NCBI RefSeq assembly: GCF_963678635.1
Contig: NC_087062.1
Coordinates: 67,443,415 to 67,507,414 of the forward strand
DNA length: 64,000 bases
Origin: Symsagittifera roscoffensis
Lineage: Eukaryota; Xenacoelomorpha; Acoela; Convolutidae
Direction: 5' to 3'
A model generated the notes under the pieces. The model was given only the letters and a program-made list of their open reading frames with translations. It searched no databases and had not been told where the DNA came from. The position numbers and the translations under genes are program-made. Shown one piece after another: positions 20,973-30,906 of the stretch (positions are counted from its first letter, which is position 1; every line of letters begins with the position of its first letter).

Positions 20973-21963
20973 CGTTTTTGGCGATTTCCAAGTTAGAACT
21001 GCTTCTACTGCGTCTGGATCTGGTCTGATGCCGTGTCTGTCCACCATCCTGTCCAAGTATTTTATCGAATCCTTGAGTATCTCACACTTTGATGGTTTGC
21101 ACTTTAGCCCCGACCTCTTCATACACGCAAATACTTCGTCAACTCTCTCAATGTGGTATTCCAGTGTGGGTGTCGCTATTACCACGTCATCCACATAGCA
21201 CATTACCAGATTGCCGTACTTCTTCGTCACGCCTATCAGCGCGTGTGCCATCAACCGCTGAAATGTGGCAGTGGCATTGCAAAGACCAAACGGCATCCGT
21301 TTCCATTGAAACAGACCCAGCTCGCATGCAAACCCTGTCTTGTCCCTGTCCTGCTTCCTGAGAGGTACCTGCCAAAAGGCCGAACCTAAATCAAGAGTCG
21401 TGAAAAATTTTGCATCACCTAACTTCGAGAGGCTCTCATCAATCCTAGGTATGGGATAGGCATCCTTCACCGTGACGGAGTTCAGGTATCGAAAGTCACG
21501 ACAAAACCTCAACTGGTCGCCTTTCTTTTTGGCCATCACTACTCCACACGCCCACGGTGATTTGGATGGTTCTATCATATCATACTCTAGTAGCGTTTCA
21601 ATCTCCTTTCTACACGCATCCGATTTGTGTGGGGTCATTGGCCTCGCCCCCTCCCTGTGCGGTATTGCGTTTTCCTTAAGTTCTATTTCATGCTCAACAA
21701 AATTACAGCACCCGATGTCAAGCCTTATGTCTTGAAAAAACCTCCTCGTTCCGTTCTAGTACGTCCTTGATGGCTTCGAGCTGTTCGTCCGTTAACTTGC
21801 CTCTTAAATGTTCAATTTCCGGTAGGACCGGTTTATCACTCTGCATTTCATCTAGTGTGGGCCGTTCCGGGAAATTTGAACAGCTCGATAGCCCATCGTC
21901 TGTCTCTGACTTAAGTGACTTCACAAGACCTGATGAACCTTTTATTTTCTTCAATCGTCTCAA
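20802..21963 (-). pseudogene. Ty3/gypsy reverse transcriptase
   Basis: The fragment 21963-21718 has the pre-RT helix (LTDEQLEAIKDVLERNEEVFS). After a one-base shift, 21638-20802 carries the RT proper: RFCRDFRYLNSVT, FFTTLDLGSAFWQ, MPFGLCNATATFQRLM, the catalytic YVDD box (CYVDDVVIATP), and FLGFANYYREFIKGY at the thumb. Spacing and motif wording are those of Ty3/gypsy. The frame ends with TGA just before RNase H. The family assignment is firm. Confidence 0.93.
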
Positions 21964-22002
21964 GATACAAATTTTGTCCCGATGATTGGGACAATCAACA
22001 AC

Positions 22003-22797
22003 TTAATTTTGTTTATGGTTTTTAGTCATTTCATATCGAGTTTTTACGGGTAAAGCATATCCCAGTTTCCTCCCCCTCTGTATCGTGATTGGTATGTCAA
22101 GGGTATTCAACAAGACACTCACGCAGAGACCGCTCTTCGTTATCGAGAAGGATCTTCCTAAAACAGCAGCACTTTGACTATTTGGATTTGGGACTATGAA
22201 TACCTGCTTGTTGTCACTTAGTTCATTGTAATTTTTCATTCGTAAGCTTACGATCGCCGCTTCGGTCGCCTTTAGCCTCACTCTCCTGCTCAAGAATACC
22301 GTTGCTTTAGTCTCATTTGCCATTATTAAATTTACCGGTTTGATTGCGTACCTCCTATCCGGATTCCGTATCCTGAACATTGCGTTGTTTAGATCAATCG
22401 CTACATCAAAGTTGCTGATGAAGGCTCTGCCTAAAATAAATTGGTCAGGCTCATCTAGGTTTACCACAAAAAAGCTCATCCACCGGTTGCGTTCCCCCAA
22501 GTTTAGGGGTATTATTGGTGTCCTGCCTAGTACCCGCAGTGCCCCTTTGTCTGCAGCTGACAGCCGAATTCTCGAGTCTATCAAATCATTTTTGTTGAAG
22601 CCCATTCGTTTCCAAGTTTCGATTGGTATGACACTCAAGACCGCTCCCGTATCAAGTAACCCACGTAACTGAGTCTTCTTGCCACTTCTGTCGAGCACAT
22701 GTGCTGTCATATCTGCCTCTATCCCGATGTGCATTGCATCTTCCTCAAGCATGGCGCAGTGTCCAATCAATCTCACTTTCAACTCTTCTTTTCCCAC
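22003..22797 (-). CDS. retropepsin-like aspartic protease
   Basis: This open frame of 264 codons carries the aspartic protease signature LLDTGAVLSVIP followed by a hydrophobic flap region and FILGRAFISNFDVAID, the second conserved block of retropepsins (I-L-G plus hydrophobic). The frame has no ATG at its beginning, as expected for a polyprotein domain. It lies between the gag-derived segment and the reverse transcriptase. It would mature the Gag and Pol proteins. Confidence 0.88.
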   Translation of the reverse strand: MGKEELKVRLIGHCAMLEEDAMHIGIEADMTAHVLDRSGKKTQLRGLLDTGAVLSVIPIETWKRMGFNKNDLIDSRIRLSAADKGALRVLGRTPIIPLNLGERNRWMSFFVVNLDEPDQFILGRAFISNFDVAIDLNNAMFRIRNPDRRYAIKPVNLIMANETKATVFLSRRVRLKATEAAIVSLRMKNYNELSDNKQVFIVPNPNSQSAAVLGRSFSITKSGLCVSVLLNTLDIPITIQRGRKLGYALPVKTRYEMTKNHKQN

Positions 22798-22811
22798 GTA
22801 GATTTGCCCTA

Positions 22812-24293
22812 TTAGATCTTCATCACATGTGGACCATAAGCTTCTGTGTACCTGTTATCAACTCGGACTGACTTGCTACCCCCTCTCGTGAGTAGTGCCC
22901 TCAATGCTCTAGAAGTCGTTTGTGGGCTTATACAACTCAAGTAATCTGCGTACACATCAATGTGCATTATTGTCTGGTCACTTGGTTCGCTCAAGTTTCT
23001 CGTTACCTCATGGCCGCCCACAGTGATTATTGACATTATTCTTGCCCCGATCTTTGTTATACCGAATGGCTTCCCCGTCGCCATCTTTACAGTGTTGCAG
23101 TTTCCATTTTTTGTCGACCCCGCTACAGCCTCTGGTATTGATTGCGAGCAGCTTAATGCTTCGTTCATTTTCTGTCTTTCGATCTCTTGCTTCAGCCGTT
23201 GTTCTATTTCTTTCACTGCCAGGTCCTGTTTCACTTTGTTGATAGCTTCCGCCGCCGCCTTCTCATAATTTATCTCTAGGGCGTTCCTTGCCGTGGCCTC
23301 TGTTGCACTGTTAACTTGCGTAACAGCTTTCACTGTTTTCGTCGGCAGTTCCGCACTTGGTGTTTCGAGATTTTTCGTTTCAAATTCACCTTGTCTATTT
23401 CTCTGGTTCTGTACCGCTGCTAATGCCAACTTGTGTTTTGGATGACTCTGATTCTTGACCGCCTCCCAAAACAAAGGACAATCCATCCTGAAGTGCCCCT
23501 CCTGATTGCAGAAGAAGCTTCTTGCACCTATTTTGATGATTAAGCCACTATATTACTCGTGTTCTTCCATCTGGCTCATGTCCTCCTCATCTGGTGCGTA
23601 CCCCAGACTCTTCATGCCCTGTTTGTAGGTTGTGCAATCTGCCACGTGATGATCAGCTGACCGGCAGTTTATCCCATCTATATTCAACATCATTTCATGT
23701 GGACCATAAGCTTCAGTGTATCTGTTGTCCACACGTACTGACTTGCTGCCACCTCTTGTGAGTAGCGCCCTCAAGGCTCTAGATGTCGTCTGTGGGCTTA
23801 TCGCACTCAAGTAACCTGCGTATACGTCAATGTGCATTACTGTCTGGTCGCCGGGTTCACTTAAGTTCCTTGTCACCTCATGGCCACCTACAGTGATTAT
23901 CGACATTATCCTGGCTCCGATTTTCGTTATGCCAAATGGCTTTCCTGTCACCTTTTTCAGAGTTTTGCAATTTCCACTCTTTGTCGACCCTGCTACAGCT
24001 TCTGGCACTGGCGCCGATCAACTTAGCGTCTCATTCAATCTATGTCTGTCGATCTCTTGCTTCAACCGTTGCTCCTTCGTTGCTAGGTCCTGTTTCACCT
24101 TGTTAATTGCCTCTGACGCCGCTTTCTCATAATTTATCTCTAGGGCGTTCTTGGCCGTGGCCTCTATCGCATTGTTAACTTGCGTTACAGCCTTCACTGT
24201 CTTTGTTGGCAGCTCCGTACTCGGTGATTCTAAGTTTTTTGTTTCAAACTCGATTTGTCTATTTCGCTGATGCTGCACCGCCGCTAGTGCCAA
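22812..24293 (-). pseudogene. duplicated gag/protease-linker segment, two diverged copies
   Basis: Frames 23486-22812 and 24293-24018/24008-23553 encode the same segment twice. Shared landmarks are KHKLALAAVQ, ELPTKTVKAVTQVN, the helical stretch with EAINKVKQDLA, and GKPFGITKIGARIMSIITVGGHEVTR. The upstream copy has internal stops (TGA near 24016, TAA at 23553). The second zinc-knuckle region (FFCNQEGHFRMDCP) is repeated as well. The copies differ at roughly one base in six, so this duplication is far older than the insertion. Confidence 0.8.
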
Positions 24294-24555
24294 TTTATGT
24301 TTGGGGTGACTCTAGTTCTTGACCGCCTCCCAAAACAAAGGACAATCCATCCTGAAGTGCCCCTCTTGGTTGCAGAAGAAGCATCTTGCACCTATTTTGA
24401 TGATCAAGCCACTATAGAACTCGTGTTCCTCCATCTGGCTCATATCTTCCTCATCGGGTGCATATCCCAAACTCTTCATGCCCTGCTTGTACGTCGTGCA
24501 ATCCGCCGCATGATGGTCAGCTGACCCGCAGTTTGCACATGATCTGCATTTGTCC
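22826..24555 (-). repeat. ~865-bp diverged tandem duplication in gag
   Basis: Unit 1 is about 22826-23690 and unit 2 about 23696-24555, offset by 864-870 bp, with about 82% identity in a 180-bp visual comparison. Confidence 0.8.
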
Positions 24556-25574
24556 ATGTCATCTCTGGGCTTGTACCATGACGACCTTTGTGGCTGACTC
24601 CCCCCTTGCGTATTCCTGTTGTCTGAGTACGAGTATTTCTTGGGTTTCATTAGCATGTAATCTCTTGACTTCTGCCTCATCTCTTCTGGAGTTGGTGCAC
24701 TGTCTTTCGACAATATATAGTATGTTGCTGACATCGTTCTCAAGTCATCACTCTTTACCCCATCAATGAACTTTGTGGCGATGCTGAAGTTCCTTCTATT
24801 GGTAGATTCTTCCGGGTCACTCCTTCTTCTCAAGCTCTCAAGATCATCTAGGAACCTGTCTATCAATTCATCGTCCCTTTGCCTTCTCTTTTCAAATCGC
24901 ATCATCGCTTGATGACCCTTCATGCCTGAGCCGAATCGATTTAACAACATTTCGAAGATTTTGTCCGCTGTATCGCGTTCCTCTTCTTTCTTCGCAACCA
25001 CGCATTTCAATTCCGTGCGTTCCAGGTTACTCAGTATCGCTGTGCATGCTTGCCTCTCATCGTTCAAGTTGTCTTGTTCTAAGTGTAACCTCATGACTTC
25101 TACCCAAGTGTCAATGCATCCGTCTGAATCGTCTTTGAATTCTTTTGGTTTTTTGATAGTTTTCCTGGATTTGTTACTTCCTCTGTCACTCGAGTCGGTG
25201 TTCCTTGTGGCGAAGGCTTCTAGTGTCCTGTTCATCATTTCCCAGGTGCTTGCCCATGTCATGGCATCCGGTCCCACGTTGTTGTGAGTCGTGGAGTCCC
25301 CTGGACCACTGGTTGTGTTCGCTGTTCTACTTTTCAATACCCCCCCCCCCGGTGCCGTACTCGCAGCCTCCCGGGGTACTGGTAACGGTGTTGACTGTCG
25401 TTTGTTCCTTTGTGGTTCCACGAAGTCAACTCTATTACCTTGTGTCCGCTCCGCCGCTGGCCTGTCTTGTGGTGTTGAATTCCTCAAGATAGCGTCTAAC
25501 TTGGTCTGTATTGCACTTGAGCTCTCAGCCTGGTCCCTACTCATCGTATCCATTCTCGTTTCCAAACTCCCCAA
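24312..25574 (-). pseudogene. Gag capsid and nucleocapsid region
   Basis: A 420-codon frame without an initiating ATG. Residues ~150-320 match the retrotransposon gag capsid pattern (FKDDSDGCIDTWVEVMRLHLE, then a helical segment with RFGSGMKGHQAMMRFEKRRQ). Two CCHC zinc knuckles follow: CANCGSADHHAADC and CFFCNQEGHFRMDC, both CX2CX4HX4C. The frame is closed by a TAG at 24314-24312, where the duplicated copy has a sense codon. It overlaps the upstream frame by 34 bases in a different phase, so it is either a frameshift fusion or a decay indel. It assembles the particle and binds the RNA genome. Confidence 0.88.
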
Positions 25575-26455
25575 CTGGCTTTCACTGTGTCATATCGCTG
25601 CTTCATTTCTCGCATGTCCTTTCTGATGTTCTTGTCTCGCTCTTCATCAGTGGTGTCTATTTTGTCCGACATCTGCTGAAGCTTTTCCTCTGTTGCTCTC
25701 GCTAGATGGAAATAGCTGTCCAGGTATTCATGTTTGTTGTTTCTTATTTCCTTCCTTATCAAATCTCTATCTTCTTCGCTGTGCTTCAGTTTCTCGTCTA
25801 TCTGATCTAGCTTCGCCATCAAATCACCAAGCTCAAGAGTAGATGTTCCATGGTCCGTTGTTGTCCTGTTGTCAGGACAGTTGTTGGGACAGGTTGTCCT
25901 GTTGTTGGTCGCTGTTCCCGGTCTTTTTTGATCCTCATTTTGGTCGGTGTCTGTCGTTCTCGTGGAAACTGTTCCGAATGTTTTGCCTTTCTCGGCTTTC
26001 GTCTCCTCCACTGCTGCGTCTCTCGATTTCATTCCGACCATCATCGCCAATCTTTCAGTAAAAGACGTTCTTTTTGCTTGAGACTCGTCCTTCACCGTTT
26101 CTGGCGTGTTGCCTGTTGTTTCTTCCACGTTGTTTATCGGTGAGAACTCCATGGGCTTCGGATTAGGTTCTTCCGCATTGGGCATCGGAGTTGACTCTGT
26201 CGTTTTCTTTCCCACTTCATCCACACTTTGATCCGGTGTCTCTAGTTCAATCTCGATGGTGGGATCTGCTTGTTTCCCTTCCGTGCCCTCTTTTGCTTTG
26301 TTCTCTGTATTACTCCTCGTGTTGACCATGCTAACTGAAATTTTCTTCTTTGTTACCTTTGGACCCACTGATGTCGTTTTACTTAGCGACGAGTTATACT
26401 TTGTCTTCGCTTCGGTAGATCTTTTTTCAGCCACCGGTATACTGCTCCGCCTCAT
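25541..26455 (-). CDS. Gag N-terminal region with coiled coil
   Basis: This 304-codon frame starts with ATG (MRRSSIPVAEKRS) and is the first frame after the leader. The N-terminus is basic and the middle is low-complexity, rich in T, P, E and N. Residues ~215-295 form a charged coiled coil (LDQIDEKLKHSEEDRDLIRKEI). It runs into the capsid frame through a phase change at about 25560. It is probably the amino-terminal part of Gag, with the coiled coil aiding multimerisation. No specific matrix fold is recognised. Confidence 0.7.
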   Translation of the reverse strand: MRRSSIPVAEKRSTEAKTKYNSSLSKTTSVGPKVTKKKISVSMVNTRSNTENKAKEGTEGKQADPTIEIELETPDQSVDEVGKKTTESTPMPNAEEPNPKPMEFSPINNVEETTGNTPETVKDESQAKRTSFTERLAMMVGMKSRDAAVEETKAEKGKTFGTVSTRTTDTDQNEDQKRPGTATNNRTTCPNNCPDNRTTTDHGTSTLELGDLMAKLDQIDEKLKHSEEDRDLIRKEIRNNKHEYLDSYFHLARATEEKLQQMSDKIDTTDEERDKNIRKDMREMKQRYDTVKASWGVWKREWIR

Positions 26456-26725
26456 TATTTTTATTCACAATTGTTCCTATTTACAGTTTTACTATCTACA
26501 AAATTCTACTCTAAGGTTAAAACCTCTTTTGACAAAATCTTATAAAAAGAAATTTACAATTTGCTAAAAACAACGTTTCCTGAGCTTTTTGAAAATTCTA
26601 TATGTTCCTGGTCCCTACAGTACCGGATCTTTAGGATTGGGTAGAAAATTTGATTTTGCGTTTGGTTACTTCAACCAGTCTTAGTACTCTTTTAGTACCG
26701 TCACCCCCCTTCTTTATACTGTTCC

Positions 26726-27404
26726 AAGACTTCCTCTCTACTGTCCCAAGACTATTCAGTGTTGTCCCAGTACTTCTTGTTAGTGTCCCAAGACTACTGT
26801 CCCAAGACCCCTGCCCTAAGACTACTGTCCCAAGACTAGTGTCCCAAGACCACTGTCCGAAGACTACTGTCCCAAGACTAGTGTCCCAAGACTACTGTCC
26901 CAAGACCACTGTCCCAAGACCACTGTCCCAAGACCACTGTCCCAAGACCACTGTCCCAAGACTACTGTCCCAAGACCACTGTCCCAAGACTAGTGTCCCA
27001 AGACTACTGTCCCAAGACCACTGTCCCAAGACCACTGTCCCAAGACCACTGTTCCAAGACCACTGTCCCAAGAATACTGTCCCAAGACCACTGTCCCAAG
27101 ACCACTATCCCAAGACCAATGTCCCAAGACCACTGTCCCAAGACCACTGTCCCAAGACCAGTGTCCCAAGACCACTGTCCCAAGACCACTGTCCCAAGAC
27201 TACTGTCCCAAGACTACTGTCCCAAGACTAGTGTCCCAAGACTGTTTCGTACCAAGACTGCTCTGGTCCAAGACTATCCCAAGACTGCACCGTCCCAAGA
27301 ATGTCCCAAGACTGCTCTGTCCCGAGACTGTCCCAAGACCGTGTTGCTCCAAGACTGTCCCCAGACTGCAATGTCCCAAGACTTCTTCGGTACTGTCCCA
27401 AGAC
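26726..27404. repeat. 14-bp minisatellite in the element's leader
   Basis: About 45 copies of a 14-bp unit reading CCCAAGACCACTGT on the plus strand (ACAGTGGTCTTGGG on the element's sense strand), with variants at the ACC/ACT position and decaying ends. It gives long repetitive open frames on both strands that I regard as spurious. Confidence 0.93.
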
Positions 27405-28310
27405 TTGTCACTGAGTGTCTGGATGTAGGATCTCTTCTTCTTCGTTGTGGGGACTCTTGAACCACTGTACCGTTTACCACCACTTGAGCTCTAGTAAAAA
27501 TTTTCCCCGAAATCCCTATCTTAATGGCCAAAACCCAAATACTGGCCCCCTGCATTTATCTCCCTCTCGTTGTTTCAGGCTATTTGGAACCCTAAATTCC
27601 CCGCAGGTATCTTGTGATCACCTGTTCGTTCGTATATCAACAACAAATATTCACCAAAACGTAAAAATTTAAACAGGAAAAATTTCAAAAACAGAGAGAT
27701 GAACCCACCTAAAATTCAAGGTTGACAGATGTCAATCTTTGTCGGAAAAAATGTCTGGTACCCGATTGCCACGCGTTTTCCTCCCCCCTGCTAGCGATCT
27801 TATGGGGTATCACAAAAACTGTCTATGTCCGTTCCCCCCTACCGATCCGACCAGGGTACCTACCTTAACCTGATGTTAAATTTGGATATCCACTTCTTAT
27901 AACCAACGCGTGTAAGTATCTAATGTAACTAAATCGACGATGCCGAACAATTAGTTACTCTAATGTCTCCCCTCTTTTTTACAATTTACAACCGCTAACC
28001 TCTAACCTAACCAGCCCCCCTTCTAACCTCCCCCCTCTTTAGCCCCCCTCTTAAGCCGAAAAATCCCTTAAGCGCCGGGTGCTAAACCTCTCGAGAAAAA
28101 ACCGTAGACCTGTTTCCAGGCCTGCTTGTGTAAAAACTTCCTCGAAACAATGGGGCTCCGCTCATCCAATTTTACACTTATCTCCTATAATGTAATGTGG
28201 ATTTTAACGATACCCGTTTGCCCAACTTGAGAACACCCCTGTGCGTCCTCTTGTAGTGATCCCGTGCTGGTTGTCTCCGTGGACAGGCACTGCACTTGAC
28301 TGCAGCACCA
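27405..28310 (-). other. non-coding leader of the giant element
   Basis: No supported frame. It is pyrimidine-rich on the plus strand in places (C runs at 27780-28070), hence purine-rich in the element's RNA. It lies between the LTR and gag, where packaging signals would be. Confidence 0.45.
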
Positions 28311-28505
28311 CCTTCCCACTTGGCTGGTCACCTCTTCCAGTCAAGTTTCCTAGCGGTTCAGCTCAGTCACTCTGAACCACTTTCCCACTCGGCTTGTCAC
28401 CTCTTCCAGTCAAGTCTTCTAGTGGTCCGGTTCAGTCCTTGTGAACCATTTTCCCACTCGGCTGGTCACCTTTTCCAGTCAAGTCTGCTAGTGGTCTGGC
28501 TAGGT
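28311..28505 (-). repeat. ~70-bp tandem triplication in the leader
   Basis: Three copies of a ~70-bp unit beginning CCCACTCGGCTGGTCACC at about 28314, 28383 and 28453, each followed by a CCAGTCAAGT block. Located between the primer-binding region and gag. Confidence 0.85.
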
Positions 28506-28974
28506 TGCAATCTATCTAAAAACCCTTAACAACGCCCCCCACTCGGGCACCTTACTGAAGTCACTGGTTAAGATTGCTAGATTGATCGAAACGATCGGTC
28601 TTATAAAACAGTATGGGTATACTATTTAATTAATATAAAGGTTTGATCCAAATGATCTGGTATCAAAGTCACTGTCTTTTTTGTTTTATGGTTTTTGTTC
28701 CTTTTTCTATACTTTTTTCTTGTTTTTGTTTCGCTTTTTGTCTTTTTGCTCGTGTTTTTGTCCCCCTAGTTACCCCCCCCCCCCTTACTCGGTTAGCTAG
28801 GCCTCGTTCGGAGAGCGTACCAGGAAGTTTTCTCTCTTTTCCTAAAAAGCTATCACGGTACAACCGGAAGGCTTACACGTTCCCGCTGAACCGTACCACC
28901 GGTACTCTAGAATGGGCATGTAGCCCGGAGCTGTGTCAAGTGGGTTCGACTCCGTAGTAATGATGTCGTAAAAA
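28506..28974 (-). other. 5' leader between primer-binding region and triplication
   Basis: No coding frame is supported. It includes a C run (28776-28787) and a T-rich stretch on the plus strand. A tRNA B-box-like string, GGGTTCGACTCC, lies at 28942-28953 close to the primer-binding site. Confidence 0.4.
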
Positions 28975-28989
28975 CACCCAGGAGCGCCA
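28975..28989 (-). promoter_or_regulatory. putative tRNA primer-binding site
   Basis: On the element's sense strand this reads TGGCGCTCCTGGGTG, starting with the TGG expected opposite a tRNA CCA end, 11 bases inside the 5' LTR. The offset is larger than usual and I could not match it to a specific tRNA, so this is a proposal. Confidence 0.45.
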
Positions 28990-29000
28990 TAAAAACACTA

Positions 29001-29894
29001 TGTAACAGTCGCCTACTTCGGTCACATTTGAGACTTAAGAAAAATAGGCCCTATAACCATTGGCTCAAGAGTCAGGGACACTATCTCTTGTGTTTTTCCA
29101 CCTCAAGAACGGTCGGAGCCAATTAGGTTCGCTTGCGACATGAGACTAGAACCCGTTACAGCTTAAAGGCCACTACCAAAATATCCCCCCACTCTAAAAA
29201 ATAAGAACGTCCCCATACTTAGGTCTCGAGATACCCAAAATAAACGAACGCCGTTAAAAACAGGGTCGGAACAATCCGTTAAGTTACTTTTTATTGGACA
29301 GTGAAACTTTGATCCATTTCAGATGGATCAACCTAAAACTCGCCTTATCTCAACATAAAAATCATAAAACACACTCGAGAAAACTAAATTTGGAACTCAC
29401 ATGTCGACACACTCGAGAATAGGGAGTAATTAAATTGATGAGCAACTCGAGAATTAAATGCAATAACTTGAGAAGTTCAATACTAATCAGTTTTAATAAA
29501 GGAAATAAGTTTTGACTCTGGAATTGAAGTTTTTGTCTCATACATTTAGACACTCCAGCTGTCCACCTTTCCATTGAAGGTTCACTCTGGTTCAGTTCGA
29601 ATAATTGTACTCTTCTCTCGTGATTATCTCGCCTCCTATTTCAGGATAAGACGACTCTACTCGTGTCTTATTTTGTATCTGGAAATTGCGAATAGCAATT
29701 TCCTGCTGTTTTCTTAAGTACTTTCCCGCTATTGTTAATTCGGTCGTTCTGATTTTTCATTTTATGTTTTCAGTTGTCGCGAGAAAACAGCATGACAGGC
29801 TCCATTCGAAATTTTGAAAAATAAAACTTCACTCCAAAATCACGTATATTCGTGTCCCTCAAGGTCAAGCTTCCAGATATGACCGACTGGCACA
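29001..29894 (-). repeat. 5' LTR of the giant element
   Basis: It starts TGTAACAGTC at 29001 and ends GACTGGCACA at 29894, about 894 bp, and is a direct repeat of 6159-7054. A minus-strand poly(A) signal is at 29290-29295. Confidence 0.9.
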
Positions 29895-30509
29895 TTTTCT
29901 AGAGTGTGGGGTGGGTGGTATTTTGGTAGTGCCCTTTAAGCTGTAATAAAGGTTTTAGTCTCATGTCACAAGTGAACCGAATATGCTCCGACCGTTTGAG
30001 GTAGAAAAACACAAGAGATAGTGTCCCTGACTCTTGAGTCAATGGTTATAGGGCCTATTTTTCTTAAGCCTCATATGTGACCGAAGTAGGCGACTGTTAC
30101 AAACACGCGTGTTTTAGGTATTTTGAGACCTGAGTCAAGTCAAGTTTTTTATGACCATTAGGCAGTGCCTCTTGTGGTCATTTCAAATGTTTTTTCCTAT
30201 CTCCGTTCGAATTCGTACATGTCAATTCCAATCGCTTTCCAATGTTTGTCCAGTTTCCACTTGAGTTCGTCGATTTGGTTCTAAGTATGGGGACGTTCTT
30301 ATTTTCTAGAGTGGGGGGGGGGGGGGTATTTTGGTAGTGGCCTTGAAGCTGTAACAATTGTTTTAGTCGCATGTCACAAGTGAACCGAATTGGCTCCGAC
30401 CGTTTGAGGTAGAAAAACACAAGAGATGGTGTCCCTGACTCTTGAGCCAATGGTTATAGGGCCTATTTTTTTTCAACCTCATATGTGACTTAAGTAGGCG
30501 ACTGTTACA
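29895..30509 (+). mobile_element. remainder of the older element's LTR array
   Basis: Starts with the TTTT target duplication and continues the interrupted tandem array: unit 2 (29899-30305) and a partial unit 3 (30306-30509) ending CGACTGTTACA. Unit 3 carries a long G run after CTAGAGTG. Joining 6158 to 29899 restores a continuous array. Confidence 0.8.
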
Positions 30510-30705
30510 ACTATTACTTCACCAATGCATCTATGACCACAAACGGTCTATCGGTATGAACTTTCGGGCGAATGTTACATTCGCTTACCTAATTTATGAA
30601 TTTCTTGACTGATGAAATAAAATGAAGGACGAAGTGATAACAAAAATAACAAACAAGCTAATCTTTGAAGGTTTCAGATAGTGGAATTTGAAGTTGGCGA
30701 GTTCT

Positions 30706-30906
30706 ATGAGTTTGGTCCGGAAAATGCAAAGCATATTTTTGCGAAAGTCGCGAAGGCTAACTGGACTGGTAACACTGCTCTGTTGCTTGCTCTTCATCTA
30801 TATATTGCGGTTTTATCAAGATGATCTCAGTAAAAAATCGTTTAGCTCTGAGTTTGGAAGCGAATTTGATGGCAAAGTCACCTGCGAGGGATTTACGTCT
30901 AATCAG
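30706..30906 (+). CDS. exon 1: cytoplasmic tail and signal anchor
   Basis: ATG at 30706, 67 codons. A basic tail (FLRKSRRLTG) precedes a hydrophobic segment (LVTLLCCLLFIYILRF), which predicts a type II signal anchor. The donor is CAG|GTAACC at 30907, phase 0, compatible with the acceptor at 34114. Confidence 0.65.

Larger units (their letters stand above)
6159..29894 (-). mobile_element. giant Ty3/gypsy-like LTR retrotransposon, full length but broken (~23.7 kb)
   Basis: It is bounded by two directly repeated LTRs (29001-29894 as 5' LTR, 6159-7054 as 3' LTR) and flanked by TTTT on both sides (6155-6158 and 29895-29898). In its own direction it encodes gag, protease, reverse transcriptase, RNase H, a partly deleted integrase, a macro-like domain, and three accessory frames S, X and Y. 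In a 160-bp sample the two LTRs differ at about 3 positions, so the insertion looks fairly recent. Almost every frame has stops or shifts, so this copy is not autonomous. The usual size of Ty3/gypsy elements is 5-12 kb, so it is unusually large. Confidence 0.9.

Noticed and set aside
26726-27404. CRISPR-like array
   Set aside because: Units are contiguous 14-mers with no spacers, and the host is eukaryotic.
26650-27460. Long repetitive plus-strand and minus-strand frames over the minisatellite
   Set aside because: They arise because a 14-bp repeat without stop codons is open in several frames. They read antisense or sense across a leader and have no non-repeat sequence.
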